In this document: in pieces, positions 35,579-42,556 of the stretch | Layout: each line of letters opens with the position of its first letter | Position numbering within the stretch: the first letter of the stretch is position 1 | Made by a program: the position numbers and the translations under genes | The notes under the pieces: model-generated | Told to the model about the DNA's origin: nothing | Database searches by the model: none | Seen by the model: only the letters and a program-made list of their open reading frames with translations | Assembly: GCF_028714655.1 (NCBI RefSeq) | Contig: NZ_JAQTLY010000008.1 | Location: forward strand, 1 to 64,000 | Direction of reading: 5' to 3' | DNA: 64,000 nt | From: Sulfurimonas sp. | GTDB taxonomy: Bacteria > Campylobacterota > Campylobacteria > Campylobacterales > Sulfurimonadaceae

Positions 35579-36874
35579 ATGACTAATTTTGAGTTAAAAA
35601 GTAGAGACTTGGGTGTTTTGTGGCACCCTTGTACTCAAATGAAAGATCATGAAACTCTTCCTCTTATTCCGATTAAAAAAGCCCACGGAGTCTACTTGGA
35701 AGATTTTGAGGGCAACTGCTACATAGATGCTATAAGCAGTTGGTGGGTTAATCTTTTCGGTCACACAAACAGTTATATAAACGCTAAGATTAAAGAGCAG
35801 TTGGATACGCTTGAACATGTAATACTTGCAGGCTTTACGCATGAGCAGGTGGTAATATTGTCCGAGAGACTTGTAAAATTATCACCGGACGGCTTAGAAA
35901 AATGTTTTTATGCGGATAACGGCTCTAGTGCCGTCGAAATCGCGTTAAAGATGAGTTTTCATGCACATAAAAATAGCGGCAAAGAGAAGAGCATTTTTGT
36001 TTCGCTAACAAACTCATATCACGGTGAAACAATCGGGGCATTAAGCGTAGGCGATGTAAAACTTTATAAAGATACTTATGAACCTCTTTTTGTTAAAACT
36101 ATTCAAACTTCGGTACCAAAAGATATGAGTTTGGAGGCTGCTAAAATAGCTGCAAGCGAGTTTGAGAAGTTGTGTAGCAAAAGAGCCGATGAGATAAGTG
36201 CTATTATTTTAGAACCGTTAGTGCAGGGTGCTGGTTCTATGCATATGTATAACAAAGAGTTTTTGGTTTTAGTGCGTGAAATTTGCAATAAGTACGATAT
36301 ACATCTGATTGCCGATGAAGTTATGGTCGGTTTTGGCAGAACAGGAGAGATGTTTGCATGCGGGAGTGCTAACATAACGCCGGATTTTCTTGTTTTATCA
36401 AAAGGTTTAACAGGCGGCTATCTGCCGCTCTCAGTCGTACTAACAACCAATGAAATTTATGCCAAATTTTACTGCGACTATAGCGAACATAAAGCTTTTT
36501 TACACTCACACAGTTATACGGGAAATGCTCTTGCTTGTGCTGCCGCAAACGCTACTCTTGATCTCTTTGAGAGAGATAATGTTATAGAAAAAAACAGAGT
36601 AACGGCAAAGTACATGAGTAATAAACTCTCAAAATTTCAAGAGCTAAAAAATGTTGCATCCGTTAGACAAACCGGTATGATTTGTGCCGTAGAGTTAAAA
36701 GGGTATAAGCCGGAAGATAGAGTAGGATTAAAGATTTATCAATACGGACTTAAAAACGGTGTGCTGTTGCGACCGCTTGGACATATTATCTACTTTATGC
36801 CGCCGTATATTATAACAGAAAAAGAGTGTGACAAGATGATGGATACGGCTTACGAGGCTATAAAATTATTTTAA
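35579..36874 (+). CDS. bioA: Adenosylmethionine-8-amino-7-oxononanoate aminotransferase
   Basis: PLP enzyme of biotin synthesis that converts KAPA to DAPA using S-adenosylmethionine as amino donor. The 431-residue protein has the WHPCTQM opening, the NGSSAVEIALKM segment, IADEVMVGFGRTG, and the PLP lysine in SKGLTGG at residue 275. Length and motif order match BioA. Its end overlaps the convergent arsR gene by 4 bases. Confidence 0.95.
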   Translation: MTNFELKSRDLGVLWHPCTQMKDHETLPLIPIKKAHGVYLEDFEGNCYIDAISSWWVNLFGHTNSYINAKIKEQLDTLEHVILAGFTHEQVVILSERLVKLSPDGLEKCFYADNGSSAVEIALKMSFHAHKNSGKEKSIFVSLTNSYHGETIGALSVGDVKLYKDTYEPLFVKTIQTSVPKDMSLEAAKIAASEFEKLCSKRADEISAIILEPLVQGAGSMHMYNKEFLVLVREICNKYDIHLIADEVMVGFGRTGEMFACGSANITPDFLVLSKGLTGGYLPLSVVLTTNEIYAKFYCDYSEHKAFLHSHSYTGNALACAAANATLDLFERDNVIEKNRVTAKYMSNKLSKFQELKNVASVRQTGMICAVELKGYKPEDRVGLKIYQYGLKNGVLLRPLGHIIYFMPPYIITEKECDKMMDTAYEAIKLF

Positions 36875-37245
36875 TTTGGGTTTATTTCATCAAAAAAAAG
36901 TTCTCTATTTGTATCAAAATTTTCGACTAAAGTTGTAAAACAGTTTCCTAATTCTCGTATTATCTCAATATTTGGCTCTATATATATTTTGTTCGCTATT
37001 TTTTGCATTTTTATAATATTAGCTTCGCGCAAAAGTTGAAGATGTTTTGAGATAGTGGGCAGAGAAAAGTCAAAATGCTGCGCTATTGTAGTTACACATG
37101 TTGCATGTGGATTTATTTTTGTTTTAGGTTTTTTTTCATCAATTGAACAAGTGTAACCTCCTGTGAATACATTTTTAAAAATTAAAAAACGAGTTTCATT
37201 TCCAAGAGCTTTAAATATTTTTATTTTTTGTTGCATGTCTAACAT
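36871..37245 (-). CDS. ArsR-family repressor with three cysteines
   Basis: Winged-helix regulator of 124 residues with the ArsR recognition segment FDFSLPTISKHLQLLREANII. Cys33, Cys50 and Cys102 are present. Cys50 and Cys102 are placed roughly like the sulfide-sensing pair in SqrR/BigR. It is divergent from a rhodanese remnant and a DsrE-like gene, which supports a sulfur or thiol signal. The CVC metal motif of ArsR/SmtB is absent. AAGGAAATTACT precedes the ATG. Confidence 0.85.
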   Translation of the reverse strand: MLDMQQKIKIFKALGNETRFLIFKNVFTGGYTCSIDEKKPKTKINPHATCVTTIAQHFDFSLPTISKHLQLLREANIIKMQKIANKIYIEPNIEIIRELGNCFTTLVENFDTNRELFFDEINPN

Positions 37246-37267
37246 AGTAATTTCCTTGACAAATAAT

Positions 37268-37319
37268 CTAAATAATTATACCATAACGGTAGTTATTTAG
37301 TTAAATGCCTAAATAGGCA
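37268..37319. promoter_or_regulatory. Inverted repeats in the arsR-rhodanese divergent promoter
   Basis: Two inverted repeats occupy the 100-base gap. Arms CTAAATAA (37268-37275) and TTATTTAG (37293-37300) flank 17 bases. TGCCT (37306-37310) and AGGCA (37315-37319) flank AAAT. These are candidate operators for the ArsR-family protein. Confidence 0.5.
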
Positions 37320-37345
37320 AGTAGAAATAGTGTTAAAGGCTGATA

Positions 37346-37603
37346 ATGAAAAAAATAGTAATAAGTTTTGTATATTTTGCGGGATTGCTCTTTGCATCTT
37401 CATCTCTTTTTGCGCAAGGTGATGCAAAAATGGTGCTTATAAATGAAGCAAAAAAAGAGGCTGGAGAAGTTATGCCGCAAACACTTAAAAAACTCGGTTA
37501 TAAAAATGCTAAAAACCTTAAAGGTGGAATTCAAGATTGGGCAAAAGCAGGTTATAGTGTAAAAACAGGCTTAGGCATAACTAAACTAACGACAAAGGAA
37601 TAG
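37346..37603 (+). pseudogene. Truncated periplasmic rhodanese
   Basis: 85-residue product with an intact signal peptide (about 1-23) joined to only the last part of a rhodanese domain (LKKLGYKNAKNLKGGIQDWAKAGYSV). The middle of the domain, including the active-site Cys loop, is missing, so sulfur transfer is not expected. The frame is intact. This looks like an in-frame deletion, and the gene may be a relic or a small protein with a new role. It is followed 3 bases later by a DsrE-like gene. Confidence 0.6.
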
Positions 37604-37606
37604 AAG

Positions 37607-37960
37607 ATGATTACTATAATATTAAATCATGAACCATACGATGGCTCTGATATTACTTGGAATGCTTTGCGTCTGGCTTCAACACTGCATAAAAATGGAG
37701 AAAATGTAAATATTTTTTTGATGAATGATGCGGTTGATTTGGCAAGAGATAAAACATTAAAGCCTGATAGTTACGACCATGACTTGGTTTTGATGTTAAA
37801 AGAACTTTACAAAAAAGGTGTGGCATTGCAAGCTTGCGGAACTTGTAATGCAAGATGTGGGATTTTTAAAAATGAACCATACTTTGATGAAAGAGTATCA
37901 TCAACTATGCAGGTTCTCTCGGACTGGGTTGTTCAAAGCAAGCAAGTTTTAACATTTTAA
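37607..37960 (+). CDS. DsrE/DsrF-like sulfur-relay family protein
   Basis: 117-residue soluble protein of the DsrE fold (IILNHEPYDGSDITWNALRLASTL at the start is characteristic). It has a CGTCNARCGI motif near residue 76, with Cys in the usual active position. Family members bind or transfer sulfane sulfur. Its linkage to an ArsR regulator and a rhodanese remnant fits a sulfur-handling unit. Confidence 0.82.
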   Translation: MITIILNHEPYDGSDITWNALRLASTLHKNGENVNIFLMNDAVDLARDKTLKPDSYDHDLVLMLKELYKKGVALQACGTCNARCGIFKNEPYFDERVSSTMQVLSDWVVQSKQVLTF

Positions 37961-37974
37961 CTGATGTTAAGCAC

Positions 37975-38059
37975 TCAACCGAGCAAAGTCGCAGTTTGAG
38001 TAGGGGGGGCTTGTGCGTCCCTTGCAACCCCCTTAAAGCTACGAAAAACGAGTTTTTCG
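37975..38059. terminator. Hairpin-rich gap between the DsrE-like gene and dnaJ
   Basis: The gap between converging genes holds a G7 tract (38003-38009) that can pair AGGGGG with CCCCCT downstream, and then a perfect hairpin CGAAAAAC-GA-GTTTTTCG (38042-38059). The second hairpin is a reasonable bidirectional terminator. The G-rich part resembles a dispersed intergenic repeat. Confidence 0.55.
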
Positions 38060-38092
38060 AGAATTAATAATTGTCAAATGCAATTTCTTAGT

Positions 38093-39217
38093 TTACTTAA
38101 ACCAGCTCTTCATCTTTTCAATTGCCGAATCTAAAACGCTCTCATGCGGTTTGGATTCTATTCCGAACGACTCCTGAAGTTTTTTTAGAAGCTCGCGTTG
38201 TTCATCATTGAGTTTATTCGGATATGTGATGTTGACTTGCGCAATTAAATTTCCCTTACCATGACCGTGGACATCATCTATACCTTCGCCTTTAAATACA
38301 AAGTGCTGTTTATCTTTTGTTCCAATATCTAGTTTTAGCTCTAATTCGCCGGTAAGTGATGGAATTGTCAAACTTTCACCCGTAACTGCCTGAGTAAAAA
38401 ATACCGGAATTGCGATGTAGATATCATTTCCGTCTCTTTGAAAATGTTTGTCGGGTTTTACGCTAAAAGTAACATACAAATCACCTCTGGTTCCGCGTTT
38501 TCCGATATTTCCTTTTCCTGAGACTCTTAAGCGATTTCCGTCATCAATCCCTTTTGGAACCTTGATAGTAACATTTCCTCTCTCTTCATGATAGCCGTTG
38601 CCATCACAACTTTGACACGGAGCAGACGGTGCAGAACCTGTTCCCTGACATACAGGACAAGTTTGTGAAAATGTCATAAAGCCCTGTTTCATAAAAACTT
38701 GACCTTGTCCTCTGCATTGATGACATGTTGAGAGTTTAGCGTCTTTTGCTCCGGTACCTTTACAGCTGTTACAAGAATTTTTGTATTTGAACTCTATCTC
38801 TTTTTCGCATCCAAAAACGGCTTCATTGAAACTAATGCTCATATTGACATTCATATCAAGATTGTATTTTTCCATATCTGCCGGATTTTGGCGACGGCGA
38901 GAACCTCCGCCTCCAAAACCGTTAAACATCTCTTCAAACATTGAACCGAGGTCGTCAAATCCGCCTGACGAGCGCCCGCGACTGCCCATTCCGGCAAGTC
39001 CCTCTTTTCCGTAGCGATCATAGATACTTCTTTGTTTGTCGTCGCTTAAACATTGGTATGCTTCGTTACACAATTTAAATTTATGTTCGGCTTCACTATC
39101 ACCATGATTTTTATCCGGATGGTAAATTTTAGCCATTTTTCGATATGCTTTTTTAATTGTTGTTTGGTCTGCGTCTCTTGAGACTTCTAATATTTCGTAA
39201 TAGCTTAAATCCTGCAT
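38093..39217 (-). CDS. dnaJ: Chaperone protein DnaJ
   Basis: Co-chaperone of DnaK. The 374-residue protein has the J-domain ([20 protein letters not shown], then HPDKNHGD), a Gly-rich linker, four zinc-binding CxxCxGxG repeats ([32 protein letters not shown]), and the C-terminal substrate domain. It stands alone in this window without dnaK or grpE. Confidence 0.97.
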   Translation of the reverse strand: MQDLSYYEILEVSRDADQTTIKKAYRKMAKIYHPDKNHGDSEAEHKFKLCNEAYQCLSDDKQRSIYDRYGKEGLAGMGSRGRSSGGFDDLGSMFEEMFNGFGGGGSRRRQNPADMEKYNLDMNVNMSISFNEAVFGCEKEIEFKYKNSCNSCKGTGAKDAKLSTCHQCRGQGQVFMKQGFMTFSQTCPVCQGTGSAPSAPCQSCDGNGYHEERGNVTIKVPKGIDDGNRLRVSGKGNIGKRGTRGDLYVTFSVKPDKHFQRDGNDIYIAIPVFFTQAVTGESLTIPSLTGELELKLDIGTKDKQHFVFKGEGIDDVHGHGKGNLIAQVNITYPNKLNDEQRELLKKLQESFGIESKPHESVLDSAIEKMKSWFK

Positions 39218-39293
39218 ATTATATTAAATATCCTGACATTTAAAATTTTCGCAATTATATCGTTTTAAATTTAATGTATGTATAATTGCATTT

Positions 39294-40397
39294 ATGAAAC
39301 AAAATATCCTATTTTTAATTATTATTTTACTCCTTGTCGGCTGTTCTAAAGAACCAAAAGTAGTTCTTATAGAGACGCCAAAAACGGAGATTGCCGAGAG
39401 TAGCTTCGATGAGTTGCCGAATTGGGGCAATGAAGATTATTCCAAAGCTTTAAGCTCTTTTCTTGAAAGCTGTAAAACGAGTAAAACAAAAGCTCTTTAT
39501 AAAGAGTTGTGCAGCAGCGGTGCAAATACGACGGATGCAAAAAAGTTTTTTACACAAAATTTTACGCCGTATAAAATTGATACGACCGATAGTAAAGAGG
39601 ATGGGCTTTTAACGGGTTATTATGAACCGTTATTGAAAGGTTCTCTGACAAAAAAAGGACCATATATTTATCCGGTATATGCAACACCGAGAGATTTGGT
39701 CGTTGTTGATTTTGCTAAACAATATCCTGAGCTTCAAAATTATAGATTAAGAGGCAGGGTTAACGGCAATAAAGTGGTGCCTTACTACTCAAGAAAAGAG
39801 CTTAGCGGTAAAACTTTAGACGCGGATGTGGTTTGTTATGTAGATTCAAGAATCGATCTTTTTTTCTTAGAGGTGCAAGGCTCGGGAAGGGTACGGCTTG
39901 ATAACGGAGAGGTCATTTATGTGGGTTTTGACAATTTAAACGGATATAAATATAGTTCCATAGGAAAATACCTGATTGACATCGGTGAAATGAGTTATGC
40001 TCAAGCGTCTATGAAAGGCATAAAAGATTGGTGCGATAAAAATCCGTCCAAAGTCGATGATTTGCTAAATAAAAATGAATCTATGGTTTTTTTTAAAAAG
40101 AAAGATAAACCGGCAACAGGCTCGCTTGGAGTTGTTTTAACACCAAATCGCTCAGTTGCAGTTGACCAAAGATATCTTCCTCTTGGAAGTATGCTCTATC
40201 TTAGCGCAGATACCAAAGAGAAAGATTTAAATAGAATAGTTATAGCGCAAGATACCGGCGGAGCTATAAAAGGGTGCGTAAGAGCCGACCTTTTTTTCGG
40301 TTACGGGGATGAAGCGGGAAATAGTGCCGGAAAATTAAAGGCGCCTTTGAAATTATGGATATTATTGCCGAAAAATAACCCAAAAGAGAGCATGTGA
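39294..40397 (+). CDS. mltA: Membrane-bound lytic murein transglycosylase A
   Basis: Outer-membrane lipoprotein that cleaves peptidoglycan glycan strands. The signal peptide ends in LVGC (Cys17). The MltA barrel includes DGLLTGYYEPLLKGS and the catalytic 3D domain (IVIAQDTGGAIKGCVRADLFFGYG), with the acidic residues expected for catalysis. The gene overlaps recR by 4 bases. Confidence 0.93.
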   Translation: MKQNILFLIIILLLVGCSKEPKVVLIETPKTEIAESSFDELPNWGNEDYSKALSSFLESCKTSKTKALYKELCSSGANTTDAKKFFTQNFTPYKIDTTDSKEDGLLTGYYEPLLKGSLTKKGPYIYPVYATPRDLVVVDFAKQYPELQNYRLRGRVNGNKVVPYYSRKELSGKTLDADVVCYVDSRIDLFFLEVQGSGRVRLDNGEVIYVGFDNLNGYKYSSIGKYLIDIGEMSYAQASMKGIKDWCDKNPSKVDDLLNKNESMVFFKKKDKPATGSLGVVLTPNRSVAVDQRYLPLGSMLYLSADTKEKDLNRIVIAQDTGGAIKGCVRADLFFGYGDEAGNSAGKLKAPLKLWILLPKNNPKESM

Positions 40398-40963
40398 GAA
40401 GCTCGTTAGAGAAATTTAACAAACTTGTGGAGGCACTGCAAGAACTACCCACCATAGGAAAAAAATCTGCAACAAGACTAGCGTATCATATGGTTATGAA
40501 AGATAGTTTTGTCGGGATGAAAGTTTCCCATGCCATAGAAGAGGCTTTAGGAACACTAAAGCAGTGCAGTTCTTGCGGCGGAATGAGTGAAGATGATTTA
40601 TGTTTTATATGCTGTGATGAGAGTAGGGACGAGACGCTTCTTTGTATAGTAGAAAATGCAAAAGATATACTTCTTTTAGAAGAGAACGGACTTTTTGAGG
40701 GCAGATATTTTGTTTTGGAATCTTTAGCGGAGATGAATTTTTTAAGTTTAGAAAAACTAGTCGGTTCGGGAGTTAAAGAGATTGTTTTTGCATTGACTCC
40801 TTCTATTTCAAATGATGCCGTTATGTTATATATTGAAGATAAATTAAGTAATTTTGATATAAACTATACGAAAATCGCTCAGGGTGTTCCGACGGGAGTG
40901 AGTTTAGAAAATATAGATTTATTGTCTCTAACCAGGGCATTGGCAGACAGGGTAAAGGTATAA
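40394..40963 (+). CDS. recR: Recombination protein RecR
   Basis: DNA-repair protein that works with RecO and RecF to load RecA. The 189-residue product has the N-terminal HhH-like segment LPTIGKKSATRLAYH, a zinc finger (CSSCGGMSEDDLCFIC), and a Toprim domain (LCIVENAKDILLLEE). It starts with GTG at 40394 inside the end of mltA. Confidence 0.95.
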   Translation: MRSSLEKFNKLVEALQELPTIGKKSATRLAYHMVMKDSFVGMKVSHAIEEALGTLKQCSSCGGMSEDDLCFICCDESRDETLLCIVENAKDILLLEENGLFEGRYFVLESLAEMNFLSLEKLVGSGVKEIVFALTPSISNDAVMLYIEDKLSNFDINYTKIAQGVPTGVSLENIDLLSLTRALADRVKV

Positions 40964-40965
40964 AT

Positions 40966-41757
40966 TTGAGATTTATTTATTTGACGATATGTTTATCTAT
41001 AATTTTAAATTTTGCAGGATGCAGTTCAAAAAATATTGAAAAACCAAGTGAAGCAGCTCTTTATGAAGCAAAAGAGAACAATGCCGTAAACGGTGATGTT
41101 GAGGAATTCTCCGACGAGTTTAAAACAGAAGAGGTATATGACCCTTTTAGCGGGTACAACAGATTTATGACAGGCTTTAATGACGGTGCTTATGAGTATG
41201 TACTTAAACCTGTTTCAAAGGGGTATAAAACCGTGTTGCATGTTGAGATAAGGGAGAGTGTAAGAAATTTTTTTAATAATCTTTATTTTCCTATGCGTTT
41301 TGCCAATAATATTTTGCAAGGAAAACTCTCATATGCTTCTGAAGAGGGCGCTAGATTTGTTCTTAACACTACGGTCGGTATCGCGGGATTGTTTGATCCG
41401 GCAAAGAGTTGTTTTGAACTTCAAGCACATGAAGAGGATTTCGGTCAGACACTTGGGTTTTACGGCGTAGGCAGCGGTCCACATATAGTTTTACCGCTTC
41501 TTGGTCCGTCAAACTTGAGAGATATGATTAGTCTTTATCCTGATTCGCTGCTTAGTCCGATTGATTATAATGAGAGAAGGTATTGGACTTTAACGGATAC
41601 CTTGGCAGAGTATTTGGAGGCAAAGTCATTGGAAAATATAAATTATATGTCCTTAAATATGGATAGATATGAAAAAATGAGAAAGGATGCTGTGGATTTA
41701 TACCCGTATTTAAGAGATGTGTACGAGCAGTATAGAAATAAACAGATTAAGGAGTAA
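40966..41757 (+). CDS. mlaA: MlaA (VacJ) outer-membrane lipoprotein
   Basis: Outer-membrane component of the Mla phospholipid transport system. The 263-residue protein has the lipobox FAGC (Cys19), and the MlaA core YDPFSGYNRFMTGFND and GPHIVLPLLGPSNLRDM. It starts with TTG at 40966, 2 bases after recR. mlaC follows at once. Confidence 0.92.
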   Translation: MRFIYLTICLSIILNFAGCSSKNIEKPSEAALYEAKENNAVNGDVEEFSDEFKTEEVYDPFSGYNRFMTGFNDGAYEYVLKPVSKGYKTVLHVEIRESVRNFFNNLYFPMRFANNILQGKLSYASEEGARFVLNTTVGIAGLFDPAKSCFELQAHEEDFGQTLGFYGVGSGPHIVLPLLGPSNLRDMISLYPDSLLSPIDYNERRYWTLTDTLAEYLEAKSLENINYMSLNMDRYEKMRKDAVDLYPYLRDVYEQYRNKQIKE

Positions 41758-41759
41758 GA

Positions 41760-42365
41760 ATGAAAAAAGTGTATAAAAATGTAATGTTGATGCTATTTTT
41801 TATAATGGCATTTGGACAAAATTTGGCAGCAAATGAGCAGGTAGAATTAAAAAAGCATTTTTTAAAAAAAATTGATGAGGTTATTTTAGTAGTTGAAGAT
41901 AAAAAATTATCTAAAGACAGCAGAAATGGAAATATCATAAAGTGTTTAACACCGATGTTTGATTTTGAGCTTATGGCAAAACTTAGCTTAGGAAATAAGT
42001 GGAAGGAACTTTCAAAAGAGAATCAGGATAAGTTTGTTGCTCTTTATGTAGAGAGAATGAAACAGTCATATTCATCAAAAATAGATGCCTATAAAGATGA
42101 AAAAGTTGAAGTTAAAAAGATAGACCAATCGCAAGAGGGTAGAATTGCTTTTGTAACAGATCTTGTCAGTAAAGAGCAAAAACTTGAAATTGTCTATAAG
42201 TTTCATAAACCTAAAGAGAAGAGAAACGATAAAGACAGTTGGTTAATATATGATGTGGAAATTTTAGGAGTTAGCATACTTAAAACGGATATAGCTCAAT
42301 TTAAAGAGTTTTTACAAACAAAAAGCATAACCGAACTAATTGATGCTTTATCTAAGCAATCATAG
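41760..42365 (+). CDS. mlaC: MlaC-type phospholipid-binding periplasmic protein
   Basis: Periplasmic carrier that shuttles phospholipid between MlaA and the inner-membrane MlaFEDB transporter. The 201-residue protein has a signal peptide (about 1-24) and the MlaC pattern MFDFELMAKLSLGNKWKEL and WLIYDVEILGVSILKT. Only mlaA and mlaC are present here; the inner-membrane genes must lie elsewhere. Confidence 0.92.
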   Translation: MKKVYKNVMLMLFFIMAFGQNLAANEQVELKKHFLKKIDEVILVVEDKKLSKDSRNGNIIKCLTPMFDFELMAKLSLGNKWKELSKENQDKFVALYVERMKQSYSSKIDAYKDEKVEVKKIDQSQEGRIAFVTDLVSKEQKLEIVYKFHKPKEKRNDKDSWLIYDVEILGVSILKTDIAQFKEFLQTKSITELIDALSKQS

Positions 42366-42460
42366 TTGTATTTATGGCTATTCTAGGCAATTTTTTAATG
42401 TTGTTTGCTTCTTAATATTTTAAATTTAAAAGGGTATAAGTGGCTATTTTTAGTAGTTGC

Positions 42461-42490
42461 TTGGACTTGAATTAAATTTTACGGTACAAT
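42461..42490 (+). promoter_or_regulatory. Predicted sigma-70 promoter for the glucan synthase gene
   Basis: TTGGAC (42461-42466) and TACAAT (42485-42490) are 18 bases apart, 67 bases before the chosen start. The remaining mlaC to glucan synthase gap shows no other clear signal. Confidence 0.55.
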
Positions 42491-42556
42491 TTTTTTTATT
42501 AAGCAACATTTTTCGAAATTTTGGTATACAATTCGTTTTATTTTTTAGGAAATTCA

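Noticed and set aside
37996-38012. Poly-G tract as a phase-variation switch
   Set aside because: G tracts switch genes in Campylobacter, but this G7 lies between the 3' ends of two converging genes, outside any frame or promoter.
42441-42460. Sigma-54 promoter before the glucan synthase gene
   Set aside because: TGGC and TTGC are present, but the distance between the GG and GC elements is 15 bases instead of about 10. A sigma-70 type promoter just downstream fits better.
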